In this document: positions 1-6,194 of the stretch, piece by piece
How the letters are laid out: each line of letters opens with the position of its first letter
How positions within the stretch are numbered: the stretch's first letter is position 1
From: an uncultured Persicitalea sp.
GTDB lineage: Bacteria; Bacteroidota; Bacteroidia; Cytophagales; Spirosomataceae
DNA length: 6,605 bases
Direction of reading: 5' to 3'
NCBI GenBank assembly: GCA_950075905.1
Contig: CATMVR010000286.1
Coordinates: 1-6,605 of the forward strand
Program-made: the position numbers and the translations under genes
The notes under the pieces: model-generated
The model's input: only the letters and a program-made list of their open reading frames with translations
The model's database searches: none
What the model was told of the DNA's origin: nothing

Positions 1-1
1 G

Positions 2-64
2 CCGGAAATACAGAAGCGCGTTCGCCGGTCGGCGCCGGCGACCACCGAAGGAGCGCAGCAATGA
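2..64 (+). CDS. hflK: C-terminal end of HflK, membrane protease regulator (partial, enters from the left edge)
   Basis: Only the last 20 codons and the TGA are present. The frame starting at base 2 reads PEIQKRVRRSAPATTEGAQQ and stops at 62-64, so the stop overlaps the ATG of the next gene in an ATGA arrangement. The tail alone is not diagnostic. The call rests on position: hflK directly precedes hflC in Proteobacteria, usually close-packed and translationally coupled, and the next frame is clearly HflC-like. HflK and HflC form the SPFH-domain complex in the inner membrane that binds and modulates the FtsH protease. The basic, Ala/Pro/Thr-rich tail suits the low-complexity HflK C-terminus. 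This piece appears to belong to the foreign DNA left of the GAATTC join. Confidence 0.55.
   Translation, partial: PEIQKRVRRSAPATTEGAQQ
48..53 (+). promoter_or_regulatory. Shine-Dalgarno site for hflC
   Basis: AAGGAG lies 7 bases before the ATG at 61, an almost ideal ribosome binding site inside the end of hflK. It fixes the hflC start. It also contrasts with polA and the sigma-factor gene in this window, which have no such site; that is one sign that the left end comes from a different kind of bacterium. Confidence 0.75.
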
Positions 65-360
65 GCAACAAACTGATCATTCTCGGTGTCGTCGTCATCG
101 TGCTCGGCTTCATCGTGTCCGACGCCATGTTTACCGTGCACCAGACCCGCCAGGCCCTGGTGATGCAGTTCGGCCGGCCGGTCAATGTGATCCGGGATCC
201 CGGGCTGAATTTCAAGATGCCGTTGATTCAGGACGTCGAGTTATTCGACAACCGCATTCTGGACCTCGATCCGCCGGCGCAGGAAATTCTTCCCCCGGAC
301 CAGAAACGGATCAACGTGGATTCCTTCGTCCGTTACAAAATCGTGGATCCGCTGGAATTC
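61..360 (+). CDS. hflC: N-terminal 100 residues of HflC (SPFH/prohibitin family), cut off at a chimeric join
   Basis: HflC is a membrane-anchored SPFH protein that partners HflK and regulates FtsH proteolysis. Residues 4-21 form one hydrophobic N-terminal anchor (LIILGVVVIVLGFIVSDA). Then comes the start of the SPFH domain: FTVHQTRQALVMQFGRP, a DPGLNFKMPLIQDVELFDNR stretch matching the family's 'PGLhFKiPfi..V...D.R' pattern, and VDSFVRYKIVDPLEF, which matches 'vDsyikwrI.D' in E. coli HflC. Homology stops at residue 100; HflC proteins are normally about 290-330 residues, so two thirds are missing. Wording and codon choice (17 of the first 20 codons end in G or C) look alphaproteobacterial. The frame continues into an unrelated protein, so this is not a functional gene as it stands. 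Confidence 0.82.
355..360 (+). other. Chimeric junction at a GAATTC site
   Basis: HflC-like sequence ends with DPLEF, and the following KKKAVTTTNFLQVFGKYL belongs to a different protein. The change falls at or within a few bases of GAATTC (an EcoRI recognition sequence). The reading frame is kept across it, a one-in-three chance event. The same 10-mer GCTGGAATTC occurs again inside polA (3290-3299), so the site was not cut everywhere if a digest made the join. Cloning ligation, amplification chimerism and misassembly all fit; a natural fusion is unlikely. Confidence 0.65.
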
Positions 361-627
361 AAGAAGAAGGCGGTAACCACCACCAACTTCCTGCAGGTGT
401 TCGGTAAGTACCTCATCAAGTCAGCCCCGGATATTCAGCGCCGGGCTATACCAGTACTGGAAAGCCTGGCCCGCAACAGCCCCGCTTACTTTGTGAGATT
501 CGGCGCGTATCAGGTATTGGGCCTGCTTACTGATATTCAGGGTGTAGCCTCTATCCGCAAGGACATTCGCAGCAACGAGCGTGATCCCAAACTCAAAGAA
601 ATGTACAGCCAGTTTGGGGAGTTTTAA
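361..627 (+). CDS. C-terminal fragment of a probable M1-family aminopeptidase (Bacteroidota type)
   Basis: These 88 residues end at TAA 625-627. The segment (YLIKSAPDIQRRAIPVLESLA ending near residue 140 of the chimeric frame, then YFVRFGAYQVLGLL, IRKDIRSNERDPKLKEMY) resembles the helical, HEAT-like C-terminal end of M1 zinc aminopeptidases from Cytophagales, where a 'Y.VR..A...L..L.D..GV...rkdI...E.DPKL...Y.qF' ending is common. The catalytic HEXXH...E domain would lie upstream and is absent because of the join at 355-360, so the enzyme class is inferred from the tail alone. Codons are less GC-biased than in the hflC piece: 12 of the 20 from base 421 end in G or C. Any helical-repeat C-terminus remains an alternative. 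Confidence 0.5.
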   Translation, partial: KKKAVTTTNFLQVFGKYLIKSAPDIQRRAIPVLESLARNSPAYFVRFGAYQVLGLLTDIQGVASIRKDIRSNERDPKLKEMYSQFGEF

Positions 628-645
628 CAGTCATGCTGTGAGTAA

Positions 646-906
646 GAAAAACATCCGAACCTTATACTACATTACCTCTTTTGCTTACTAGTCCTGACAA
701 GCTGCACGTCTGATTTTCCGGAAGCAGTTACCGGCAGAAAATCCGCTTCCTTACATAAGAAAAGGCCTCCATTCTGTTATATCTTCTTGACAAGGTATAC
801 AGAATACCGTATTTTTATACAAACGATCTGCTTGTTTACGTGGGGCATTCCTGCCGGTTACTGGATTTACCCTGTCAATTTGGGCTCTTTCCGCCAATCG
901 GCATGA
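646..906 (+). pseudogene. Possible broken small lipoprotein gene
   Basis: After an in-frame stop at 643-645 this frame reads LILHYLFCLLVLTSCTSDFPE and then about 60 more residues ending ...WIYPVNLGSFRQSA and TGA at 904-906. A hydrophobic stretch followed by L-T-S-C looks like a lipoprotein signal with lipobox (Cys codon 703-705). No ATG, GTG or TTG precedes it in frame. A GTG at 638 opens a different frame (VSKKNIRTLYYI...) that stops at 689-691. A one-base indel between about 650 and 690 would join a charged N-terminus to the hydrophobic core. I do not recognise the rest. It may be chance coding potential, a decayed gene or a sequencing error. Confidence 0.15.
794..816 (+). terminator. Weak candidate terminator downstream of the aminopeptidase tail
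   Basis: GGTAT (794-798), loop ACAGA, ATACC (804-808), then GTA and five T (812-816). The 5-bp stem is short. A longer overlapping inverted repeat (ATTCTGT 771-777 with ACAGAAT 799-805) offers an alternative fold. It lies about 170 bases after the stop at 627, which is far for a terminator. Confidence 0.2.
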
Positions 907-978
907 TTGTTTTGGCTTCTGGCGTAGTTTTCCTGCCAACAAACCCTTTATTTCAGGATAAAACGAATACAAATTACT

Positions 979-1545
979 ATGGAAAAGACAAGAGAAGACA
1001 TCATAAAAGACATTGCCGACAATCACGAAGTCAGCATAGGCTCCGTAGCCATACTGCTCAGTGGCCTGGAAACAACCGGTGGCACCCAGGTACAATTCAA
1101 CATGTCCGAACTGGGTGGTATGGGACAGTGGCAACCCGGTATGGTCATGGTGGGCGATATGTTTAATTCCTCCCTCAAACAAAAAGTGGACCGGATCTGT
1201 ACCGAACTATCGGCCTGGGTTCGTACCCAACCGAAAGAACAACCTCCTCAGACAGCTTCTTTCATTACCAGCGATAGTCCGGCTACCTTCAAGGGGAGCC
1301 AAAATAACTCTCACTATGCCTACCATGCTTCCGACAAACGGCTTGTGATTGAAAACAACGGCAAAACTACCCTCTACGACACTACGGGCTACCCACTCAC
1401 GGGAGTGCAGCAGTCGCAGGATGGCAGCGGCAAGCACCTCAGCTTTACCTACCCCGGCGGTACGGTGCAGCTGATCGATCTGAAAGAGATCTCCGCAAAG
1501 AAGGGCACTGGCGGCGAGAAGAAGGAAGATAGCAAAGAAAAATAG
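979..1545 (+). CDS. Conserved cytoplasmic protein of unknown function with a GGMGQW / GDMFN core
   Basis: A 188-residue protein with no signal peptide or membrane segment. Residues 7-32 resemble a small helical or helix-turn-helix-like unit (DIIKDIADNHEVSIGSVAILL). The strongest signature is at about residues 35-72: GTQVQFNMSELGGMGQW, then GMVMVGDMFNSSLKQKVDRIC. I recall this signature in widespread uncharacterised bacterial proteins, often annotated as SHOCT-containing, with the form 'GGTMAQFNHPELGGMGQW..GGMTMVGDMFN..LK..VD.LC.EL'. Residues 112-160 form a second, beta-rich module (YAYHASDKRLVIENNGKTTLYDT, then LSFTYPGGTVQLIDL), also typical of those proteins. The tail after residue 165 is Lys/Glu-rich and probably disordered. 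Function is unknown; DNA or protein binding would be a guess. It stands alone on its strand, ends 132 bases before the convergent lipoprotein gene's stop and shares a terminator hairpin with it. Confidence 0.85.
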   Translation: MEKTREDIIKDIADNHEVSIGSVAILLSGLETTGGTQVQFNMSELGGMGQWQPGMVMVGDMFNSSLKQKVDRICTELSAWVRTQPKEQPPQTASFITSDSPATFKGSQNNSHYAYHASDKRLVIENNGKTTLYDTTGYPLTGVQQSQDGSGKHLSFTYPGGTVQLIDLKEISAKKGTGGEKKEDSKEK

Positions 1546-1575
1546 TGGCGGCCCCTAAGGCAGGTCCCATCCCCT

Positions 1576-1615
1576 AAAAAGAAGAGCGGCCCGGTGAGTA
1601 CCGGGCCGCTCTTCT
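1576..1615 (-). terminator. Strong hairpin terminator, shared by convergent genes, best on the minus strand
   Basis: A perfect 16-bp GC-rich stem: AGAAGAGCGGCCCGGT (1580-1595), loop GAGT, ACCGGGCCGCTCTTCT (1600-1615). Read on the minus strand, the hairpin runs directly into TTTT from the A-run at 1576-1579, the textbook intrinsic terminator for the lipoprotein gene, whose stop is about 60 bases upstream. On the plus strand the hairpin follows the stop at 1545 by 34 bases, but after it comes only CTTCTGG-type sequence, so termination there should be weaker. Confidence 0.82.
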
Positions 1616-1677
1616 GGCAAAATAGCAATAGCCTTATGGCATGTCGCCAACGCAGAGCGCCTTACCAGCCCTGGCCA

Positions 1678-2238
1678 CTAGTCAGGCAGGTTAAAACGCT
1701 CCTTTGCTTCCTCGTAGGTGAGCTTTTCGTAGCTAATCCGGGCGGCTTGTCCTCCTGGAATCAGTACATAGCGAAACTCAAAGTTGGGTGAGGGAGGCAC
1801 CGGCGGTCTGATGGGCGTAGACCATATCCTGATCCGGTTCAGAACAACCGAAAAGTCCAGTAGCTCCTCGGTAAACTGGGCGTATATCGTTACCGGCAGC
1901 TGCCGCATCTGATTGTTATCCGTAGTTAGCTTGGTGTACACCAGCACTACTCCGCGGTCCAGAATCTCCTGGGACAAAGCCGGGGCGTTGATATCAAAAA
2001 AAGAACGGTTTACTCCAAATACATTTGCGGGTTGCCACCCACCCCAGTTGGTAGACTTGGTCCAGCTGGAATAAATCACATTGGCGGTTCCTGTAGGTCC
2101 TGCGGGCCCTTGCGGGCCGGCGGGGCCCTGCGCTCCATTCTGTCCGGCCGGTCCCACCGGCCCCTGCGGTCCTTCGCAGGCGCTTACCCCAAGCAGAAGG
2201 CCCGCCACGAGGCACATTCCAACAAGTTTTTTCATCAT
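1678..2238 (-). CDS. Collagen-like repeat lipoprotein
   Basis: A 186-residue secreted lipoprotein. From the first Met of the MMKK start, residues 1-21 are a lipoprotein signal (MMKKLVGMCLVAGLLLGVSAC) with lipobox V-S-A-C and lipidated Cys21 (codon 2176-2178). The frame is open further upstream, but those 29 extra residues would bury the signal peptide, so the start at 2238, or the next Met at 2235, is preferred. Residues 23-52 are ten Gly-X-Y triplets (GPQ GPV GPA GQN GAQ GPA GPQ GPA GPT GTA). A globular C-terminal domain follows: NVIYSSWT, VLVYTKLT, a proline-rich RPPVPPSPNFEF, FRYVLIPGG and the end YEEAKERFNLPD. Bacteroidota carry many such collagen-stalk lipoproteins of unknown function, presumably in the outer membrane. 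No acidic surface-export signal follows the Cys, so its face is uncertain. It is monocistronic, divergent from polA and closed by the hairpin at 1580-1615. Confidence 0.88.
   Translation of the reverse strand: MMKKLVGMCLVAGLLLGVSACEGPQGPVGPAGQNGAQGPAGPQGPAGPTGTANVIYSSWTKSTNWGGWQPANVFGVNRSFFDINAPALSQEILDRGVVLVYTKLTTDNNQMRQLPVTIYAQFTEELLDFSVVLNRIRIWSTPIRPPVPPSPNFEFRYVLIPGGQAARISYEKLTYEEAKERFNLPD
2083..2172 (-). repeat. Ten Gly-X-Y collagen-like triplets within the lipoprotein
   Basis: On the minus strand the codons alternate Gly with Pro/Ala-rich pairs, giving GC-rich DNA with several GGGCC/GGCCC blocks. Eight of the ten triplets start Gly-Pro or Gly-Ala. Codons vary between triplets, so this is a protein-level repeat rather than a clean DNA tandem array. 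Confidence 0.85.
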
Positions 2239-2341
2239 GTTCTTTCCGTAAATTTCTGACATAGCATACAAATTTTGCCCGAATATCCTGATTTGAGCAG
2301 ACATTAACAAAAAATGCACCAACATTGGCCTTTCGCGGAAG

Positions 2342-2372
2342 TTTGTATTCCTGGCAAGTTGTCCTACTTTTG
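2342..2372 (+). promoter_or_regulatory. Bacteroidota-type housekeeping promoter for polA
   Basis: A TTTG -33 element (2342-2345), exactly 19 bases, then TACTTTTG (2365-2372), a full match to the TAnnTTTG -7 consensus of Bacteroidota. A second full -7 match, TATCTTTG (2384-2391), lies 22 bases after TTG (2359-2361) and may be an alternative start. Transcription would begin about 55-75 bases before the polA ATG. The 212-base interval also holds the unrecognised promoter of the divergent lipoprotein gene. Confidence 0.55.
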
Positions 2373-2450
2373 GGCCCGGATCGTATCTTTGAGGACCAAA
2401 CCGGTCGTACCAGAAAGCCTCCGGCGACTGTATATTTTCTGCTTTCAGCT

Positions 2451-5291
2451 ATGTCAAAACCTACCCAGACTCTTTTTTTGCTTGATGCCTTCGCGCTCAT
2501 TTACCGGGCCCATTTTGCGTTTATCAAATCCCCGCGCATTACGTCTACAGGCATGAATACCAGCGCCGTATTTGGCTTTACCAATACCCTGCTTGAAGTA
2601 CTGAAAAAAGAAAAGCCCACGCACATGGGCGTAGTTTTCGACACCCCCAAGCCTACCTTTCGGCATGTGCAGTACGAAGCCTACAAAGCCCAGCGCGAAG
2701 CCCAGCCCGAGGATATCACCATTGCCATACCCTACGTAAAAAAACTGGTTGACGCCCTCAACATTCCCTGCCTGCACCTGGACGGCTACGAGGCTGACGA
2801 TGTCATTGGCACGCTCGCTAAGAAGGCATCCCGGCAGGGCTTCGAGGTGTTTATGATGACGCCTGACAAAGACTACGGCCAGCTGGTGGAGGAGCACGTA
2901 TACATGTATAAGCCAGCCTTCATGGGCAAAGGCGTTGAAAAACTAGGCATTCCCGAAATACTCGATAAATGGAAAATTGAGCGGATTGAGCAGGTGACCG
3001 ACATCCTGGGTCTGATGGGCGATGCCGTCGATAATATTCCGGGCGTACCAGGCGTAGGCGAGAAAACCGCTCAGAAGCTCATTGCCCAGTATGGCAGCAT
3101 CGAAAACCTCATTGCCCATGCCGACGAGGTACCCGGCAAGCTGGGAGAAAAAATCCGGGCCAATACCGACCAGGCACTGCTGAGCAAGGAGCTGGCCACT
3201 ATTCACGTAGAAGTACCCATTGACTTTGACCCCAGCGCTCTCCTGTGCGAAGCCCCCGACCGCGAAAAGGTCACTGTCCTGTTTGACGAGCTGGAATTCC
3301 GTACCCTGCGGGCCCGGGTGCTTGGTGATGACCCCGCCCCCAGCAAGGCACCGGCTACCCCCACCCGGGGGCAGCTGGATCTGTTTGGTGCCAGCGCCGA
3401 CCCCTCCCAGGTAATCAGCGCTTTCGAAGCCGCCAAATCTGCGACAGACTCTGAGGTAGCAGCGGTACCCTCCACTACCCGGACCATTGCCACTACCTAC
3501 CACAGCTACCAGACGGTAGACACGCCCGAGCTGATGAATAGTCTGGCCTACTACCTGGGTGAACAGGAATCTTTCTGCTTCGATACCGAAACCACTTCGC
3601 TGGATGCCCTGGACGCCGACCTCGTGGGGCTGGCGTTTTCGTACCGTCCCGGCGAAGCCTTCTACGTACCCGTACCCCCCGAGCGGGAGCGCGCGCAGCA
3701 GATCGTTGAGATATTCCGCGGAGTGCTGGAAAACCCCGAGATCACCAAGATTGGTCAGAATCTAAAATACGATCTGCTGGTATTGAGCAACTACGGCGTG
3801 GAGCTGGGCGGAAAACTAGCCGATACCATGCTGGCTCACTATCTGATCGAGCCCGAAAAACGCCACGGCATGGACCGCCTGGCGGTGCAGTACCTCAACT
3901 ACGAGCCGGTATCCATCGAGGAGCTGATCGGAAAGAAGGGCAGCAAGCAGGGAAATATGCGGGATGTACCCGTGGCCGAGATTACGGAGTACGCCGGCGA
4001 AGACGCCGACATTACCTTGCAGCTCCATCAGGTACTGATCCCCGAGCTGGCGCAGAAACAGGCGGTAAAACTCTTTGAAGGCGTTGAAATGCCCCTGGTA
4101 CAGGTACTGGCGAGCATGGAGAGCGAGGGGGTACGGGTAGACACCGACGCCCTGGCCCAAATGTCGGCCGAGCTGGAGAACGACATCAAACTACTGGAAA
4201 CGGATATATTTGCTTCGGCCGGCTCGGAGTTCAACCTGAACTCTCCCAAGCAGTTGGGCGAGGTACTTTTTGATAAAATGCGGCTGGTTAAAAATCCTAA
4301 AAAGACCAAAACCGGGCAGTACGCTACGGGCGAGGATATCCTGTCGGACCTGGAAAGCGAGCATGAGATAGCGCGCAAGATTCTCGACTACCGCGAATTG
4401 CAAAAGCTAAAATCTACCTACGTGGATGCCCTGCCAACGCTGATCAACCCCCGAACAGGGCGGATCCATACCTCGTATAATCAGGCAGTGACCGCTACCG
4501 GGCGGCTCAGCTCTACCAATCCCAACTTGCAGAACATCCCCATCCGCACGGCCCGGGGCCGCGAAATCCGCAAGGCGTTTGTACCCCGCTCGGAGGAGTA
4601 TCTGATTCTGTCGGCCGACTACTCGCAGATCGAGCTGCGGATTATGGCGGCGTTCAGCGGCGATCCCAGCATGATCGAAGCCTTCAACCAGGGCCGCGAC
4701 ATTCACGCTACTACGGCCAGCAAGGTGTTCAAAGTAGCTCTGGAGGAGGTCACTTCCGACATGCGCCGCAAGGCCAAGATGGTCAACTTTGGTATCATCT
4801 ACGGCATTTCGGCCTTTGGGCTGGGCCAGCGCCTGGGTATACCGCGCGGCGAGGCCTCTGACATCATCAAAGCCTACTTTGAGGAGTTTCCGGCGGTGAA
4901 GCAGTACATGGACAGTATCATCGAAAAAGCCCGCGAATGCGAGTACGCCGAAACCATCCTGGGCCGGCGCCGGTACCTGCCCGACATCAACTCGCGCAAT
5001 CAAACCAACCGGAGCTTTGCCGAGCGCAACGCCATCAATGCTCCCATTCAGGGCTCGGCCGCGGATATGATCAAGCTGGCCATGATCAATATCCACGATT
5101 TTATCCGGAAAGAAAAGCTTAGTTCGCGCATGATATTGCAGGTTCATGACGAATTGGTATTCGACGTGCACCGCGACGAGCTGGATTTCCTGAAAGAAAA
5201 CGTTGAGCTACTAATGCAAAATGCCCTTCCCATGGAGGTAAAAATGGAAACGGGCATTGGTTCCGGTGCCAACTGGCTGGAAGCGCACTAG
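2451..5291 (+). CDS. polA: DNA polymerase I, with 5' nuclease, proofreading and polymerase domains
   Basis: A 946-residue enzyme (E. coli Pol I is 928) that removes RNA primers, fills gaps in Okazaki-fragment processing and serves excision repair. The 5' nuclease domain (about 1-295) keeps its metal-binding acids: D12, D64, E114, D116, D117, D139, D141, D191 and D194 (YEADD, TPDKDYG, GDAVDNIPGVPGVGEKTA). A Pro/Ala/Thr-rich linker (about 296-355) carries QLDLF. The 3'-5' exonuclease looks active: D378-T-E380, N437-L-K-Y-D441, and Y514...D518. The polymerase domain has motif A (D723 in SADYSQIELRIM), the O helix (R772, K776, F780, Y784) and motif C (H899-D900-E901); these match E. coli R754, K758, F762, Y766, H881 and D882 at a constant +18 offset. 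The frame is open for 42 codons upstream, but MSKPTQTLFLLDAF aligns with the family N-terminus and lies below the promoter. No Shine-Dalgarno is visible. Probably monocistronic. Confidence 0.97.
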   Translation: MSKPTQTLFLLDAFALIYRAHFAFIKSPRITSTGMNTSAVFGFTNTLLEVLKKEKPTHMGVVFDTPKPTFRHVQYEAYKAQREAQPEDITIAIPYVKKLVDALNIPCLHLDGYEADDVIGTLAKKASRQGFEVFMMTPDKDYGQLVEEHVYMYKPAFMGKGVEKLGIPEILDKWKIERIEQVTDILGLMGDAVDNIPGVPGVGEKTAQKLIAQYGSIENLIAHADEVPGKLGEKIRANTDQALLSKELATIHVEVPIDFDPSALLCEAPDREKVTVLFDELEFRTLRARVLGDDPAPSKAPATPTRGQLDLFGASADPSQVISAFEAAKSATDSEVAAVPSTTRTIATTYHSYQTVDTPELMNSLAYYLGEQESFCFDTETTSLDALDADLVGLAFSYRPGEAFYVPVPPERERAQQIVEIFRGVLENPEITKIGQNLKYDLLVLSNYGVELGGKLADTMLAHYLIEPEKRHGMDRLAVQYLNYEPVSIEELIGKKGSKQGNMRDVPVAEITEYAGEDADITLQLHQVLIPELAQKQAVKLFEGVEMPLVQVLASMESEGVRVDTDALAQMSAELENDIKLLETDIFASAGSEFNLNSPKQLGEVLFDKMRLVKNPKKTKTGQYATGEDILSDLESEHEIARKILDYRELQKLKSTYVDALPTLINPRTGRIHTSYNQAVTATGRLSSTNPNLQNIPIRTARGREIRKAFVPRSEEYLILSADYSQIELRIMAAFSGDPSMIEAFNQGRDIHATTASKVFKVALEEVTSDMRRKAKMVNFGIIYGISAFGLGQRLGIPRGEASDIIKAYFEEFPAVKQYMDSIIEKARECEYAETILGRRRYLPDINSRNQTNRSFAERNAINAPIQGSAADMIKLAMINIHDFIRKEKLSSRMILQVHDELVFDVHRDELDFLKENVELLMQNALPMEVKMETGIGSGANWLEAH
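3372..3386 (+). other. QLDLF sliding-clamp-binding-type motif in the Pol I linker
   Basis: Residues 308-312 of Pol I read QLDLF, a match to the bacterial beta-clamp (DnaN) binding pentapeptide consensus QL(S/D)LF. It sits in a low-complexity, probably disordered linker between the 5' nuclease and exonuclease domains, where a peptide could reach the clamp. Binding is inferred from the motif and its setting. Confidence 0.5.
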
Positions 5292-5498
5292 TATCCCCTG
5301 AATTTCAGAGGTCTATCTATTTATCCAAAACTATATCCGGCCCTAAAAACAATTACTATTTTTTGGACAGGTGGTTATTCATTGGCCCCAAAAAAAATGT
5401 TTTTGTGTGGCATACTAGTATAATTCGAAACAGGGCTTCTTTTATCATCAATAATCGACTGATTAAAAGGCGGTTACTGAATATATAAAAGTTGTTGT
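5292..5498 (+). other. 207-base AT-rich spacer between polA and the sigma-factor gene
   Basis: No gene fits here. A perfect 10-bp palindrome ATACTAGTAT lies at 5412-5421, about 80 bases before the sigma-factor start, and could be an operator. A-runs and T-runs at 5390-5404 can pair weakly, but I see no convincing polA terminator. No TAnnTTTG promoter with a well-spaced TTTG is evident, so the promoter of the sigma-factor gene is not located. Confidence 0.5.
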
Positions 5499-6095
5499 AT
5501 GCTTGTAGCGCCACCCAAACAGACGGGTAAACTAACTGACGATCAGATTCAGTGGCAGCGATTTTTGAAAGGAAATGTAGTTGCTTTCGAATATTTAATG
5601 ACTACGCACTTTCGGGCGCTGTTTAGCTACGGCCTGAAATTTTCTCCCGATGAGGAGTTTGTAAAAGATACCATTCAGGATTTGTTTCTGTATATCTGGG
5701 AAAAACGGCGAAACCTGAGCGCCGATGTGCCGGTAGCCGCCTACCTAATGGCCTCCCTGCGGCGCATGATGAACCGCTCCTCGGTAAAAAGCCCCTTTCT
5801 GCAACTCTCCTATGAGAATCATCCCGACCTCTTCGATGTCAAATTCAGCGTCGAAAAAGAGTACATCCGGCACGAAACGTCGCGCCTGATGAGTCAGCGA
5901 CTCAAACTCACGCTCGAAAAACTGCCACCCCGTCTCAAAGAAGTTATTTACCTCAAATTTTATCAGGAGCTGAGCCGCGAACAGATCGCGGTAATCATGA
6001 ATATTACTCCCCAAACGGTTTCTAATCTTTTGCAGATTGCCATGAAAAAATTGCGGAAGCACTGGAAAGCCGAATTTTTTATATCTCTTCCCTGA
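5499..6095 (+). CDS. ECF-type RNA polymerase sigma factor (FecI-like, Bacteroidota)
   Basis: A 198-residue group IV sigma factor that would direct RNA polymerase to a small set of promoters. Region 2 spans about residues 20-93, with the core-binding/-10 signature FVKDTIQDLFLYIWEKRRNL (54-73) matching the ECF 'aeDivQdvFl.lWe.r' pattern and AAYLMASLRRMMNR after it. A variable linker (about 95-130) follows. Region 4 spans about 135-190: LEKLPPRLKEVIYLKFYQEL, then the helix-turn-helix SREQIAVIMNITPQTVSNLL, then AMKKLRKHW. Regions 1 and 3 are absent, as usual for ECF factors, and the length is normal. The ATG at 5499 has only an AT-rich leader. A FecR-like sigma-binding domain follows 136 bases downstream, so the two are probably a regulatory pair. 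In Bacteroidota such pairs usually control SusC/SusD nutrient-uptake genes; none is visible here, so the target is unknown. Confidence 0.93.
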   Translation: MLVAPPKQTGKLTDDQIQWQRFLKGNVVAFEYLMTTHFRALFSYGLKFSPDEEFVKDTIQDLFLYIWEKRRNLSADVPVAAYLMASLRRMMNRSSVKSPFLQLSYENHPDLFDVKFSVEKEYIRHETSRLMSQRLKLTLEKLPPRLKEVIYLKFYQELSREQIAVIMNITPQTVSNLLQIAMKKLRKHWKAEFFISLP

Positions 6096-6194
6096 CGCCC
6101 TATTTTACTAAAAACCAGTTTGTTAAGGACTATTTAACGGCTTTGTCCTAGCAATTCTAAAAAAAGTTTAAAAAAGTAATGGTATCTCCGGCAA

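Larger units (their letters stand above)
628..978 (+). other. 351-base gap without a confident gene
   Basis: AT-richer sequence between the aminopeptidase tail and the gene at 979. No open frame with a standard start is convincing on either strand. It holds a lipoprotein-like frame without a start (646-906) and a weak hairpin followed by five T (794-816), both listed separately. I looked for a TTTG...TAnnTTTG promoter ahead of 979. TAGTTTTC (925-932) is the closest -7 match, but its -33 partner is badly spaced, so I call none. Confidence 0.6.

Noticed and set aside
1..360. Horizontal transfer of hflKC into a Bacteroidota genome
   Set aside because: The gene is cut mid-domain exactly at a restriction site and fused in the middle of another gene, with no mobile element, repeat or target duplication; an artefact explains it better.
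751..1182. Minus-strand open frame spanning the gap and the start of the gene at 979
   Set aside because: Over half lies opposite the conserved GGMGQW core of the plus-strand gene, the translation looks random, and no promoter or ribosome site supports it.
2083..2172. GC-rich repeated blocks as a CRISPR or DNA tandem array
   Set aside because: The periodicity is 9 bases of Gly-X-Y codons with varying synonymous choices inside a gene; no spacer-repeat structure exists.
2239..2325. A longer N-terminus for the collagen-like lipoprotein
   Set aside because: It would place 29 residues before the lipoprotein signal peptide, which must be N-terminal for export.
2325..2450. An upstream extension of polA by 42 codons
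   Set aside because: The extra residues do not resemble a Pol I N-terminus, the promoter elements lie inside the extension, and MSKPTQTLFLLDAF from 2451 places D12 where the family has its first catalytic acid.
3290..3299. A second GCTGGAATTC copy as another chimeric join
   Set aside because: The Pol I sequence runs through it without a break in family alignment (DELEFRTLRARVLG), so it is an ordinary internal site.
4407..5171. Long minus-strand open frame opposite polA
   Set aside because: It mirrors the codon structure of a clearly functional polA polymerase domain; its translation shows no recognisable family.
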